DNA of 64,000 bases. Source: Levilactobacillus yonginensis. GTDB taxonomy: Bacteria > Bacillota > Bacilli > Lactobacillales > Lactobacillaceae. The notes beneath the pieces were generated by a model. It did not search any database. It worked only from the letters and a program-made list of their open reading frames with translations, and was not told the origin of the DNA. Position 1 is the first letter of the stretch; each line of letters starts with the position of its first letter. The position numbers were made by a program, and so were the translations under genes. Below, in pieces: positions 1 to 7,315 of this stretch. The stretch lies in NCBI RefSeq assembly GCF_003946265.1, contig NZ_RHNO01000010.1:1-64000 (forward strand), given 5' to 3'.

Positions 1-75
1 TTCCTCAGTGAGATACTGTTTAGTGTACACAAAATTTCGAAACATTTTTATTTACAGAGCTTGACTAAACGTAGG

Positions 76-110
76 AAAAGGGTTTGAGACAAAAATCTCA
101 GACCCTTTTT
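76..110. terminator. Bidirectional intrinsic terminator
   Basis: A 14-bp stem (76-89 with 96-109, one G-U pair) encloses a short A-rich loop. T tracts follow on both strands, so it can end transcription in either direction. Confidence 0.8.
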
Positions 111-170
111 GCGCTCCGAACGTAGATAGTCGAAACGTGTGACAACAGGCAGTCAACTCCGCTTAACCCC

Positions 171-209
171 GATAGACAAACAATCCAAGACCGGGATTAT
201 TTGTCTATC
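171..209. repeat. Isolated inverted repeat (hairpin)
   Basis: GATAGACAAA at 171-180 is perfectly complementary to TTTGTCTATC at 200-209. An inner AATCC/GGATT stem extends it. No T tract follows, so it does not look like a terminator. It lies between the terminator at 76-110 and the 3' end of the minus-strand gene at 261-455. Confidence 0.5.
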
Positions 210-260
210 GACGTTAATGCTCATTGACTAACCGCCCTTTGTCTCACTCTTTTTTGGTAA

Positions 261-455
261 TTAACGTGGTTTTGCTGTGATGAAACTCTTTAGCGATTTT
301 TGTTCATCACTAGTGGGTTGCAGTTCGCCGGATTTGATTGCGTGGAACTTCTCAACAGAAATTCGTGACCCAAAGGCCATCTCGCCGTCCGTTTTATCGT
401 ATTTCTTTTGGTAGGCAATGATTGCTTCGGCCAGATCGTTCAATTCTTGACTCAT
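261..455 (-). CDS. Small XRE-like hypothetical protein (64 aa)
   Basis: Acidic 64-residue protein starting MSQELNDL. The start at 455 is chosen over an upstream ATG at 494 because a GGAGGG ribosome site (461-466) sits just before it. The second half (SRISVEKFHAIKSGELQPTS, then DEQKSL) resembles the recognition-helix end of small XRE-type helix-turn-helix proteins, in which GE-x-x-PT follows the helix. It could be a small DNA-binding protein. It stands alone, divergent from the small membrane ORF at 743. Function unknown. Confidence 0.6.
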   Translation of the reverse strand: MSQELNDLAEAIIAYQKKYDKTDGEMAFGSRISVEKFHAIKSGELQPTSDEQKSLKSFITAKPR

Positions 456-742
456 AGAATCCCTCCAAATGATAATCGTAATGACTGCACACATTCATTA
501 TACTAAAGTTTTCAAAAAGCGGCGAAATAAGTCCCAGTTTCTGGAAGTTTTTTTGTAATTCACTTGATGAACTGTCCAAAGTTGCGTAAACTAATACACA
601 ATATGATAATTGGTGAAGTAGCGCTTAAAGGAGCCTTCATCGAATTGTTAACAGAACTTTGTCAACCTGTCATGGGTTTGTGACATTGAGTCGTTAAGCT
701 AGTTGATAGATTTAAACAGATAACAACTGGCGAGGTGACGGA

Positions 743-913
743 ATGAATCTAAAACGCGTGATTTCAGGTTTAATCCTGGCAGTGGTGCTCTTAGCAATCA
801 CCATCGGTCTATCTTGGGCCACAATGGGGAAGCGAACGGTTACGCAGGTAAACGGGCATTCCGCCATTGAACAGCCAGTGCGGCCACGCATTCCTAAAGT
901 GGTTAGCGATTAA
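743..913 (+). CDS. Small single-pass membrane protein (56 aa)
   Basis: A short ORF beginning MNLKRVISGL with a GAGGTG ribosome site at 732-737. Residues 5-27 form one hydrophobic segment behind a positively charged start (N-in). A short polar tail containing Pro and Arg follows and ends PKVVSD. Its T/A-rich upstream region is shared divergently with the 64-aa gene. Coding support is the ribosome site, an intact frame and the plausible membrane topology. Function unknown. Confidence 0.6.
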   Translation: MNLKRVISGLILAVVLLAITIGLSWATMGKRTVTQVNGHSAIEQPVRPRIPKVVSD

Positions 914-1021
914 TGCGGTAGGATACCGCCCCGGGGCCGGAATTATTCCGGCTGTTTCATCTTAATCTATGGTAATCATAATGATTACATGACTACAGTC
1001 ACTTGTAGTTTATCAAGCAGG

Positions 1022-1058
1022 GAACCAGGTCAACCTTCGGGTTGGCCTGGTTCTTTTT
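1022..1058 (+). terminator. Strong intrinsic terminator
   Basis: A 14-bp GC-rich stem (1022-1035 with 1040-1053, one mismatch) has a TTCG tetraloop followed by a run of T. It closes the transcript carrying the small membrane ORF. Confidence 0.85.
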
Positions 1059-1106
1059 TAAAGAGATTTTTGGTGAAACAAATTGGTATTTCTAAATTAG
1101 TCGCAC

Positions 1107-1255
1107 TCCGGAGGCCAGAGATGTCCCCTGCTGTGGGGACGCTTCAGCCAAAGGGCGACGAAGGCCCTGTGTCTTCAAAGTCGCCCGTGCTGTAAGCTGG
1201 AAAACCACCAGCAAACACCACTTTCACGGCTGACTACATCTCTGGCCTCCTCCGG
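1107..1255 (-). repeat. Intergenic structured repeat, module A copy 1 (reverse)
   Basis: The outer stem CCGGAGGCCAGAGATGT (1108-1124) pairs with 1236-1254. The module holds the family core CTGCTGTGGGGACGCTTCAG in reverse orientation and internal hairpins, including GTCTTCAAAG and GCTGTAAGCTGG arms. It forms a head-to-head pair with module B at 1361-1536. No coding potential. Confidence 0.85.
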
Positions 1256-1360
1256 GTATGACTGTAGTTGTAACCATGATTATCATCAAAAGGGGGATAG
1301 CGGAGCCACTCATGACGGTTTATCTGATAGCGGACAGCTTTGACAGTGAAAATGCTGTGT

Positions 1361-1536
1361 AAGCCGAGAGGTCGCCAGATATGGGCTCAGGCGCGTCGTT
1401 CTGCTTAGTCAGTAGGTGTTTTGCCTACTGGCTTAGCGGAAGACCAAGCTTGAAGACTCGGGTCTTTCGAGGCTTCAAGTTGCGTCCGCCCCGTTCCAGC
1501 CCATATCTGGCGGCCGGTAAGGCGGAAGAGACACAC
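1361..1536 (+). repeat. Intergenic structured repeat, module B copy 1 (forward)
   Basis: The outer stem GCCAGATATGGGCT pairs with AGCCCATATCTGGC near the right end, before the module B end motif CCGGTAAGGCGG. Internal hairpins are AGTAGG...CCTACT with flanking GCTTA/TAAGC-type pairing, and CTTGAAG...CTTCAAG. It is about 85% similar by eye to the copy at 34302-34475. Confidence 0.85.
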
Positions 1537-1575
1537 TAAGTTGCATTTAAAATCTGTCGACCATCAGGTGAAAAC

Positions 1576-1605
1576 AAAAAAGGACCGAGACGTTTGTCTC
1601 AATCC
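1576..1605 (-). terminator. Intrinsic terminator of the thiamine operon
   Basis: The hairpin AGGA-GAGAC / GTCTC-TCCT has a T tract on the minus strand. It lies 45 bp past the stop of the minus-strand membrane protein gene. Confidence 0.7.
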
Positions 1606-1649
1606 TAGTGATGATTTGTGGCAATCGGATTATACAGTCAGTTACCAAT

Positions 1650-2012
1650 CTAAAAATGAAACCACTCGCTTTGCTGTCGGCGAACGTCGTTGCGGATACC
1701 AAAAAAGTAAATCAAGAACGCTGCCACGGCAATTGCCAGGATAATTGTCCAGAGCCAGCTGTGAGTGTGGATAAACGTGAAGTCAGCAAAACCAAGGGTA
1801 CTGAGGGTAATTAAGATTAGGTTGAAGGGTAGGTGTGGACTGTGGATGAAGGCGACCGCGATTCCTAAAACCACGGCCCCTCCAAACATATCATCGCCAC
1901 TAACGCGACTACCGGGATTATCGAATAAGGCGTATAACTCAATCAATAGGCCTAGCACCAATGCTAGGTAGCCAAAAAATTGCAGGAACGTTAACTCTCG
2001 TACGCGTTTCAT
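1650..2012 (-). CDS. Four-helix membrane protein, unknown function (120 aa)
   Basis: Starts MKRVRELTFLQ at 2012; an AGAGGTG ribosome site precedes this ATG, so the longer upstream reading frame is rejected. About four hydrophobic segments can be seen (near residues 10-30, 40-55, 60-78 and 83-105), with a charged RNDVRRQQ tail. It begins 53 bp after tenA on the same strand with no terminator between, so it may be the last gene of the thiamine operon. I do not recognise a family, and a link to thiamine is only positional. Confidence 0.7.
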   Translation of the reverse strand: MKRVRELTFLQFFGYLALVLGLLIELYALFDNPGSRVSGDDMFGGAVVLGIAVAFIHSPHLPFNLILITLSTLGFADFTFIHTHSWLWTIILAIAVAAFLIYFFGIRNDVRRQQSEWFHF

Positions 2013-2065
2013 AGACGACACCTCTTTCTCTGTTGCGGTGTCTACATTATAGCCTATGAAGACGT

Positions 2066-2746
2066 TTATGAAAATGGGGCGGCTTGCGATGGCGTCGTTA
2101 GTGACCAATCTTCATGATCTAACGCCATTTGCCAGAATTGGAGTTCGTACCAACTACTCTTGGTGAAAATATTGAGCAATTGATCCGTGTTAGTTGGCGT
2201 GGCGACCGCATTGGCCAGGGCCAACTGGTCAGTCATTGAATTGGTGTAGTCGTCAGCATTGTAGGTATCAATCCAAGCCTGAAAAATTGGAACGGGCGAA
2301 CCGGTTCCAGCAAGGCTGGCGCCAATCTCTGCGTAGAGCCAGTAGCAGGGGAGTAAACCCGCCACGGCACCCGCAGTCCCGGCGGTTGCTAACGCGCGGT
2401 AGAGATGGCTGGTGTACGCATAGCTGGTTGGTGCGACCGGAGTGGCGGCAATGTCTGCCGTGGTGATGTTTAACCGGTCAAAGAAGGTTTGGCGAATGGC
2501 GATTTCTCCCTGACGGAGGTGTTCTGCGCCTGCCCGCAGTTGTTGGGCAACCTGGGTGTCTGAGCTTTGGTCAGCGGCGAGGTCGTGAATCTTACCGAAT
2601 TCGTGGAGGTAGTAGTGGTCTTGAATAAGATAGTAACGGAAGGTGTCCATTGGCAGAGTTCCAGCCTGTAGCTGTTGGATGAAGGGGTGGCGTTTGGATG
2701 CGGCCCAACTGGCCAATGTTTGTTCATGTGCTTGATCAGTAAACAT
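2066..2746 (-). CDS. tenA: TenA-type thiaminase II / aminopyrimidine aminohydrolase
   Basis: 226 aa, the usual TenA length. ATG at 2746 is preferred over the adjacent TTG because AAGGAG lies 7 bases upstream. Family residues visible: Asp43 in the QDHYYL stretch, the catalytic Cys134 in LLPCYWLY, and Glu201 in SSWYELQFW. TenA hydrolyses aminomethyl-HMP from degraded thiamine to HMP, the pyrimidine precursor, in the cytoplasm. It ends the riboswitch-controlled ykoEDC operon, which fits a salvage pathway importing a thiamine breakdown product or precursor and finishing it inside the cell. Confidence 0.92.
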   Translation of the reverse strand: MFTDQAHEQTLASWAASKRHPFIQQLQAGTLPMDTFRYYLIQDHYYLHEFGKIHDLAADQSSDTQVAQQLRAGAEHLRQGEIAIRQTFFDRLNITTADIAATPVAPTSYAYTSHLYRALATAGTAGAVAGLLPCYWLYAEIGASLAGTGSPVPIFQAWIDTYNADDYTNSMTDQLALANAVATPTNTDQLLNIFTKSSWYELQFWQMALDHEDWSLTTPSQAAPFS

Positions 2747-2770
2747 CAAAAAACTCCTTTGTTAAGTTGG

Positions 2771-3424
2771 TTAAGGTAGTCCCCAGAAAAGGCCAAGTTG
2801 GACGGCTACCAAGCTCATACCGCAGACCCACCAGTTCCACTTGGGTAAGGGGACGGTAACGGCATGAGTTCGCGGAGCGCCTTCAACAAAGCCGTGAGAG
2901 GCCATGGCTGATGCAAGTTGGTCGGACCAGTTCATAGCCACCAGGATAACTTTAAAGTATAGCTGGGGCGACCACACGTGGAGGACTTGCCCCCGCATCA
3001 ACGCTGCCGCACGGATAGTGGCCACTTCCGTCCGAATTTTAGGCAGCAGATTGAAGGCCGCCAAAAAACCGTAGGCAAATTTGCTGGGAAGTTTGGCGTT
3101 TTGTTCTAGTGAACGCGTTAGCATTAAGGGTTCCGTTGTTTGGGTGAAGACGCCACCCATATAGACGTAGACAAACATCCGGGTGAAAATCACAATGAGA
3201 AAATGGCTGCTAGCCGACCCCTGAAGGCTTAGCGACCAGACTAAGGCCGTTGCAAAAAACAGGGGGACTAAGGTTAGCCATAGCAGGCGCTTTAGCTTAA
3301 CTCGGTAGGCAATCATCAGGATAAAGCAAACCACCAATAGGGCGACGTTGACGGTCCAAACCTGGGTGAAGGAAATTTCTAGCGCGATGATCAAGACCAG
3401 TGCTAATTTTAATGTCGGGTTCAT
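2771..3424 (-). CDS. ykoC: ECF transporter transmembrane T component (YkoC)
   Basis: 217 aa with about five hydrophobic segments. It contains the cytoplasmic EcfT coupling region with short A-R-G-type helices (IRTEVATIRAAALMRGQ, near residues 130-147) that docks the ATPases. Its ATG overlaps the stop of the ATPase gene (ATGA at 3421-3424), showing translational coupling. As YkoC it links the double ATPase YkoD to the substrate-binding membrane protein YkoE in a group I ECF transporter for thiamine or its pyrimidine precursor. Confidence 0.88.
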   Translation of the reverse strand: MNPTLKLALVLIIALEISFTQVWTVNVALLVVCFILMIAYRVKLKRLLWLTLVPLFFATALVWSLSLQGSASSHFLIVIFTRMFVYVYMGGVFTQTTEPLMLTRSLEQNAKLPSKFAYGFLAAFNLLPKIRTEVATIRAAALMRGQVLHVWSPQLYFKVILVAMNWSDQLASAMASHGFVEGAPRTHAVTVPLPKWNWWVCGMSLVAVQLGLFWGLP

Positions 3425-4833
3425 TCAGTCGCCCCCTCATAAAGTAAATGGTGATCCATCAGTCGTAGGTGATGGGTCACGAGGCCGTCCAAACCACTTA
3501 GCTGGTGGCTGATCAGAATCAGGGTGAGGCCCAGGTCTTGTTGGACCGATGTCAGGATTTGCATCGTCGTTTGAATAGAAGCTAAATCTAGGCCCTTGAG
3601 GGGTTCGTCTAACAATAGAACTTGCGGCGCCATGATCAACATGCAGAGTAACTGGGCCTTCTTTTGTTGACCACTACTCAGCGAATAGATGACTTGGTCT
3701 CGGTGCTGTGTCAGGCCTAACTGGTCTAAGAGCTGCGTTACGCGCTCTGGTGTGAAGTACGCGTGATTGCCGTTCTTTTGTGAGAGTGTCAGCTCTTCAT
3801 CCAAGGTCACATTGAGAAATTGGGCCATGGATGATTGAAACATGAGTCCCACTTGGCGAGCGTATGATTTGCGCGCAATTTTTTGAATGTCGCGTCCCTG
3901 GTAGGTCAGCGTTCCTTGGTAGTGGCCCAAGCGAACTAGCGCCCGAAAGAGGGTTGACTTACCACTCCCATTTGGTCCGGTGATCAGCGTGGTTTGCCCC
4001 GCAAAGAAAGCGAGGTCTTGGGGATGAATGAGTTCTCGGTCGCCACTGAAGAGTCCCAGTTGTGTACCTTGAAGGCACGCGGTTTCGGTAGCTTGCGGTG
4101 CGGTCACCCGTGTTAGTCGGAGGCGGTCCGGTGTGAACGCTGCGAATCGTTCTTGTGTTTCTTCCGCTGAGAGTAAGGCGAGGTGACCGCTATCTAAAAC
4201 GGCCAGGTGGTCGACCCAGGGGGCATAACCACTCAGGTCGTGGTCTGCCAGAATGACGGTTTTATGTTGTTGGGTGCAGAGCGTCATCAATTTTTGCAGA
4301 AGCGTCAGCCGAGTGGGTGGGTCGATACTGGCAAAGGGTTCATCCAGCAAAATCACGTCACTGTTCATGGCAACGATGATTGCTAGGGCGACCTTCTGCT
4401 GTTCGCCTCCAGAAAGTTGCATCAGGATTCGGTGTTTCAGCTGAGCGATGCCCACAAAATTGAGGGCATCATCAATGGCGGCGGGGATGTCAGTGGCCGT
4501 CATTCGCTGATTTTCTAAGGCAAACCGGAGCTCATTTTCCACGGTATCCATCGTGAACTGCGTGCTGGGTTCTTGAAACATCATTGCCACGGTATTGGCG
4601 TGCTTGGCTGCAGGAATCTCAGCTAGAGGGTGACCGTCAAACCGGATGGCCCCGGGAGTTGGTAACGGTGTTAGGCCCGCAATTAAATTTAAAAGAGTTG
4701 ACTTGCCACCACCCGAGACCCCAGTCAGCAGTGAGAATTTTCCTGCTGGAAAGGTAACGGCCAGATTATCCAATACTGGATGTGTCCGCTTGGGATAGGT
4801 AAAAGTCAGTGAATCAATCGTGACAGTAGCCAA
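3421..4833 (-). CDS. ykoD: Double-ATPase subunit of ECF thiamine-precursor transporter (YkoD)
   Basis: 470 aa formed by two fused ABC ATPase domains. The first has Walker A GVSGGGKST (residues 38-46) and signature LSGGEQQK. The second has GPNGSGKST and a variant signature LSSGQQKK. Both have Walker B VILLDEP / VLLLDEP. The second signature lacks the second Gly of LSGGQ, so the two ATP sites may not be equivalent. It sits between ykoE and ykoC in an overlapping operon under the TPP riboswitch. Confidence 0.93.
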   Translation of the reverse strand: MATVTIDSLTFTYPKRTHPVLDNLAVTFPAGKFSLLTGVSGGGKSTLLNLIAGLTPLPTPGAIRFDGHPLAEIPAAKHANTVAMMFQEPSTQFTMDTVENELRFALENQRMTATDIPAAIDDALNFVGIAQLKHRILMQLSGGEQQKVALAIIVAMNSDVILLDEPFASIDPPTRLTLLQKLMTLCTQQHKTVILADHDLSGYAPWVDHLAVLDSGHLALLSAEETQERFAAFTPDRLRLTRVTAPQATETACLQGTQLGLFSGDRELIHPQDLAFFAGQTTLITGPNGSGKSTLFRALVRLGHYQGTLTYQGRDIQKIARKSYARQVGLMFQSSMAQFLNVTLDEELTLSQKNGNHAYFTPERVTQLLDQLGLTQHRDQVIYSLSSGQQKKAQLLCMLIMAPQVLLLDEPLKGLDLASIQTTMQILTSVQQDLGLTLILISHQLSGLDGLVTHHLRLMDHHLLYEGATE

Positions 4834-4853
4834 ACAAATTCCTCCAATAACAA

Positions 4854-5417
4854 TTAGTGCGCGGCACTAGGTAAAACGTGGGCACGAACTAACAGGTTTG
4901 CAATCAACTTGGTGAGGACGCCACCAAAGAAGAAAATCGAGAGTAGCCGGACAACGAAGAGAAGGGCCATGAAGCCTAGATGATAGGATGCGTAGCCGTT
5001 CTTGATCATGTCCCAGCCAAAGGTGACGATGGCGGTTGTGAGTGAACTGAGAGCAAGCGTGAACCAGCCGTAATGTTTGTAACCAGTGAGGGCAAAGCCT
5101 AGTTCGGAACCAATTCCCTGGAGAGCACCGGAGATTAACGTGCTAGCTCCCCAGATGCCGCCGAAAAACATTTCGACGACGGCCCCCAGAAATTCCCCTA
5201 ACGTGGCTGACCCGGGGATTCGGATGATAAATCCAGCCAGTGGACCGGCCATGACCCAGATGCCAAGGAGTAGTTCATTGGCTAAGGGTTGTAATCCGGC
5301 AGGAGCTAAGGCTGCCGCCAGAACGGTATAGAGTGGGCCGGTGACGAAGAAGATGGTCCCCATAAAGATTGCTAAGATAGTGACGAAAATAATGTCGCGA
5401 ACGTGCCAGCCTTTCAT
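4854..5417 (-). CDS. ykoE: ECF S component for thiamine/HMP (YkoE)
   Basis: 187 aa, strongly hydrophobic, five to six membrane segments. It starts MKGWHVRDIIFVTILAI and carries the glycine-rich segment ISGALQGIGSELGFALTGY typical of YkoE. It is the substrate-recognition subunit of YkoEDC and the first gene after the TPP riboswitch. The B. subtilis operon also has ykoF, a soluble thiamine-binding protein; no ykoF is present here and tenA occupies the end of the operon instead. Confidence 0.9.
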   Translation of the reverse strand: MKGWHVRDIIFVTILAIFMGTIFFVTGPLYTVLAAALAPAGLQPLANELLLGIWVMAGPLAGFIIRIPGSATLGEFLGAVVEMFFGGIWGASTLISGALQGIGSELGFALTGYKHYGWFTLALSSLTTAIVTFGWDMIKNGYASYHLGFMALLFVVRLLSIFFFGGVLTKLIANLLVRAHVLPSAAH

Positions 5418-5462
5418 GATATGTAGCCTCCTAAAAAGTGTACGCCGGAGTACCTTTAGCTA

Positions 5463-5494
5463 AAAAAATCCCCACTAAAACTCGTTAGTGGGGG
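5463..5494 (-). terminator. Riboswitch-controlled intrinsic terminator
   Basis: On the minus strand CCCCACTAACGAG...TTAGTGGGG is followed by a T run. It lies between the TPP aptamer and ykoE and is the expression platform. Confidence 0.85.
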
Positions 5495-5511
5495 TCATTG
5501 AATAGCTTTAT

Positions 5512-5587
5512 GGTACGCGTTCCCTTCGCTGGTACTAACCAGATCAGGTTCAATGGGTTTGTTCTCAGCCGCGATGGCACCCCAGTC
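5512..5587 (-). promoter_or_regulatory. TPP riboswitch (THI box)
   Basis: Read on the minus strand it contains the conserved THI-box parts in order: GGGGTGC, GCTGAGA, ACCCATTGAACCTGATCTGG and TACCAGCGAAGGGAA. It is followed by a terminator, so thiamine pyrophosphate binding should switch off transcription of ykoEDC-tenA. Confidence 0.97.
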
Positions 5588-5816
5588 GTATTTGAATGAC
5601 TTAAGCGTAACCAATTTATCTGTGAATTGCAACCATTCGTCGTAACAACCTGGTCTAGGCCATTAGTGGTTCAAAGCTAAAAAGGTTCTTTACAAGAACA
5701 TTACGGGCTAAACAAGGCGGTTACAAAGCGGTAGCGCCCCTGTTCCTTCACCTAAAATAGTGCTAATGTAATAGTTAGTTGCATTAATTATTTAAAGAAC
5801 GGAAAGGACCAATGAC

Positions 5817-6986
5817 ATGACAAGTTTACATATTCGGCGGGGCATGGTTGTGCTCCTGGCCGCCGTCACAGTTGGCGGAGTCGTCAGTCAGGAAGTACCT
5901 GCTGACGCTGCCAGTTACAAGACGGTTTCGACCAAAAATATTAAGAAGACGGCTTACCATAAGAAGAGTAGTAAGGGGGCCATCTTTAACAAGAAGCACA
6001 CCAAGAAGGTCAGCAACCTGAAGGCGCATCCCAACACGACTTGGTACGCCACCAAGCAAGCAACGTTGAAGCATGGCAAGACCAAGGGAATTTACCTGTA
6101 CGTGAACAACAGTAAGAAGAGCGTCAAAGGTTGGGTTTGGCATAGCTATTTGAAGAAGGGGAAGGCCCCATTTGTCTTAAATAAGGCGAAGGCTGCGGTG
6201 GCTATGGATGCCAAGACAGGGAAAGTTGTTTGGTCCAAGCATGCCAATACGGCTCGGCCAATTGCGTCGGTTTCCAAAATTATGACCTTGTACCTGACCT
6301 TGAAGAAGGTTGATGGCAAGAGCAGCAATTGGAACAAGAAGATTAAGATCAAGAGTAAGGGCCTGGTTCGGATGAGTCGGACCTCTGCCTACGGTGGCTT
6401 TCACTTTAAGCTGAATCACAGCTACACGGTCAAGCAACTCTACGACGCAGCCTTTCTAGATTCTTCGAATAACTCCGCGATTGCTTTAGGCCAATGGGTG
6501 GCCGGTAGTAACGGCAAGTTCATTAAGAAGATGAACACTCAGGCTAAAGCTTGGAAGCTGGGTCACGCTCATTTTGTGTCCGCCTCCGGCTTGGAAAATA
6601 GTGATCTTCGTCAGTTTGGGTATAAGTATGGTTCCGCCAACGCCAACAAGGTCTCTGCTAAGGATGTTGCCTTGATGGCCCGCCACTTGATGACGGATTT
6701 CCCTCGCGTTTTGAAGGACGGCAAGGTTGGTTCTAAGCGGGTCAATGGTCAACTCTGCTATAACTACAACAACATGTTGAAGGGTCGGAAGTACTACCAA
6801 GCTTCGCTGAAAGTTGATGGCCTGAAGACCGGGTACACGCCGTTGGCAGGTTACTGCTTTGTTGGGACTGGTCAGAAATCTGGTAAGCACCGGGTCATTA
6901 CGGTGGTCTTACATGATGAAAACGAGTTCTCTGAAACACGTTCACTGATGAATCACGTGTACGGTTTCAGTAGCATGGCTAACTAA
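5817..6986 (+). CDS. Secreted D-alanyl-D-alanine carboxypeptidase (peptidase S11), copy 1
   Basis: 389 aa. ATG 5817 is used because the ATG at 5812 meets a stop after two codons; GGAAAGGA lies upstream. Order: signal peptide (1-32), a Lys/Tyr-rich SH3-like cell-wall segment (about 40-115, with GWVWHSYL), then the peptidase domain with SxxK at Ser151-Lys154 (SVSK), SxN at Ser216-Asn218 and KTG at 337-339. It trims the terminal D-Ala from peptidoglycan stem peptides outside the cell. It is followed by an equally long paralogue, a tandem duplication. It lacks the C-terminal domain of DacA-type enzymes, so anchoring probably comes from the N-terminal module. Confidence 0.92.
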   Translation: MTSLHIRRGMVVLLAAVTVGGVVSQEVPADAASYKTVSTKNIKKTAYHKKSSKGAIFNKKHTKKVSNLKAHPNTTWYATKQATLKHGKTKGIYLYVNNSKKSVKGWVWHSYLKKGKAPFVLNKAKAAVAMDAKTGKVVWSKHANTARPIASVSKIMTLYLTLKKVDGKSSNWNKKIKIKSKGLVRMSRTSAYGGFHFKLNHSYTVKQLYDAAFLDSSNNSAIALGQWVAGSNGKFIKKMNTQAKAWKLGHAHFVSASGLENSDLRQFGYKYGSANANKVSAKDVALMARHLMTDFPRVLKDGKVGSKRVNGQLCYNYNNMLKGRKYYQASLKVDGLKTGYTPLAGYCFVGTGQKSGKHRVITVVLHDENEFSETRSLMNHVYGFSSMAN

Positions 6987-7072
6987 ACGGCAAGTAAGCC
7001 AGTTGTTTAGCACCTGTTTCAACTGAATCGATTTATAAATGGAATAAGGCTTTGAAATTTGGCATACAAGTT

Positions 7073-7113
7073 AAAAACGCATCAATCACGGTGGTGGTTG
7101 GTGCGTTTTTTTG
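7073..7113 (+). terminator. Intrinsic terminator after carboxypeptidase copy 1
   Basis: AAAACGCA...CAA pairs with TTG...TGCGTTTT and a T run follows. The two tandem carboxypeptidase genes are therefore separate transcripts. Confidence 0.75.
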
Positions 7114-7315
7114 ATTGAATTAACTGACGATTAAGTGGGCAATTTGAGTTGCTAAGCGAATTAATTAGTTCAGCCCCTGACCGGTGGATTACGAAAAAGT
7201 TACGACCCCAACAAGCAGATTACAAAATGGCTCAAGCGCTTGTTCGGCGAACCTTCCGCGTGATAAGCTGACCCTTGGATAATTGACACGATTATAATCG
7301 GAAAGAGGAATAGTT
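7114..7315 (+). promoter_or_regulatory. Promoter region of carboxypeptidase copy 2
   Basis: TATAAT at 7293-7298 lies 18 bases before an AAGAGGAA ribosome site and the ATG at 7316. A TTGACA at 7283-7288 is too close to serve as its -35 box. Nothing else is recognisable in this gap. Confidence 0.35.

Larger units (their letters stand above)
972..1268. repeat. Palindrome and flanking inverted repeat around module A1
   Basis: A perfect 8-1-8 palindrome GTAATCATaATGATTAC lies at 972-988. ACTACAGTCA at 992-1001 recurs inverted as TGACTGTAGT at 1259-1268, bracketing the terminator and the module A copy at 1107-1255. The outer sequence ATGATTACA also recurs in inverted, diverged form near 1270-1287. 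Confidence 0.45.

Noticed and set aside
1541-1814. Plus-strand small ORFs over 1541-1814
   Set aside because: They lie across or beside module B and antisense to the membrane protein gene, without ribosome sites.
5826-6143. Antisense ORFs within the carboxypeptidase, LtaS, MMPL and PepX genes
   Set aside because: They are frame shadows of strongly supported genes with clear motifs.
7283-7298. TTGACA plus TATAAT as one promoter before carboxypeptidase copy 2
   Set aside because: The boxes are only four bases apart, so they cannot be a -35/-10 pair.
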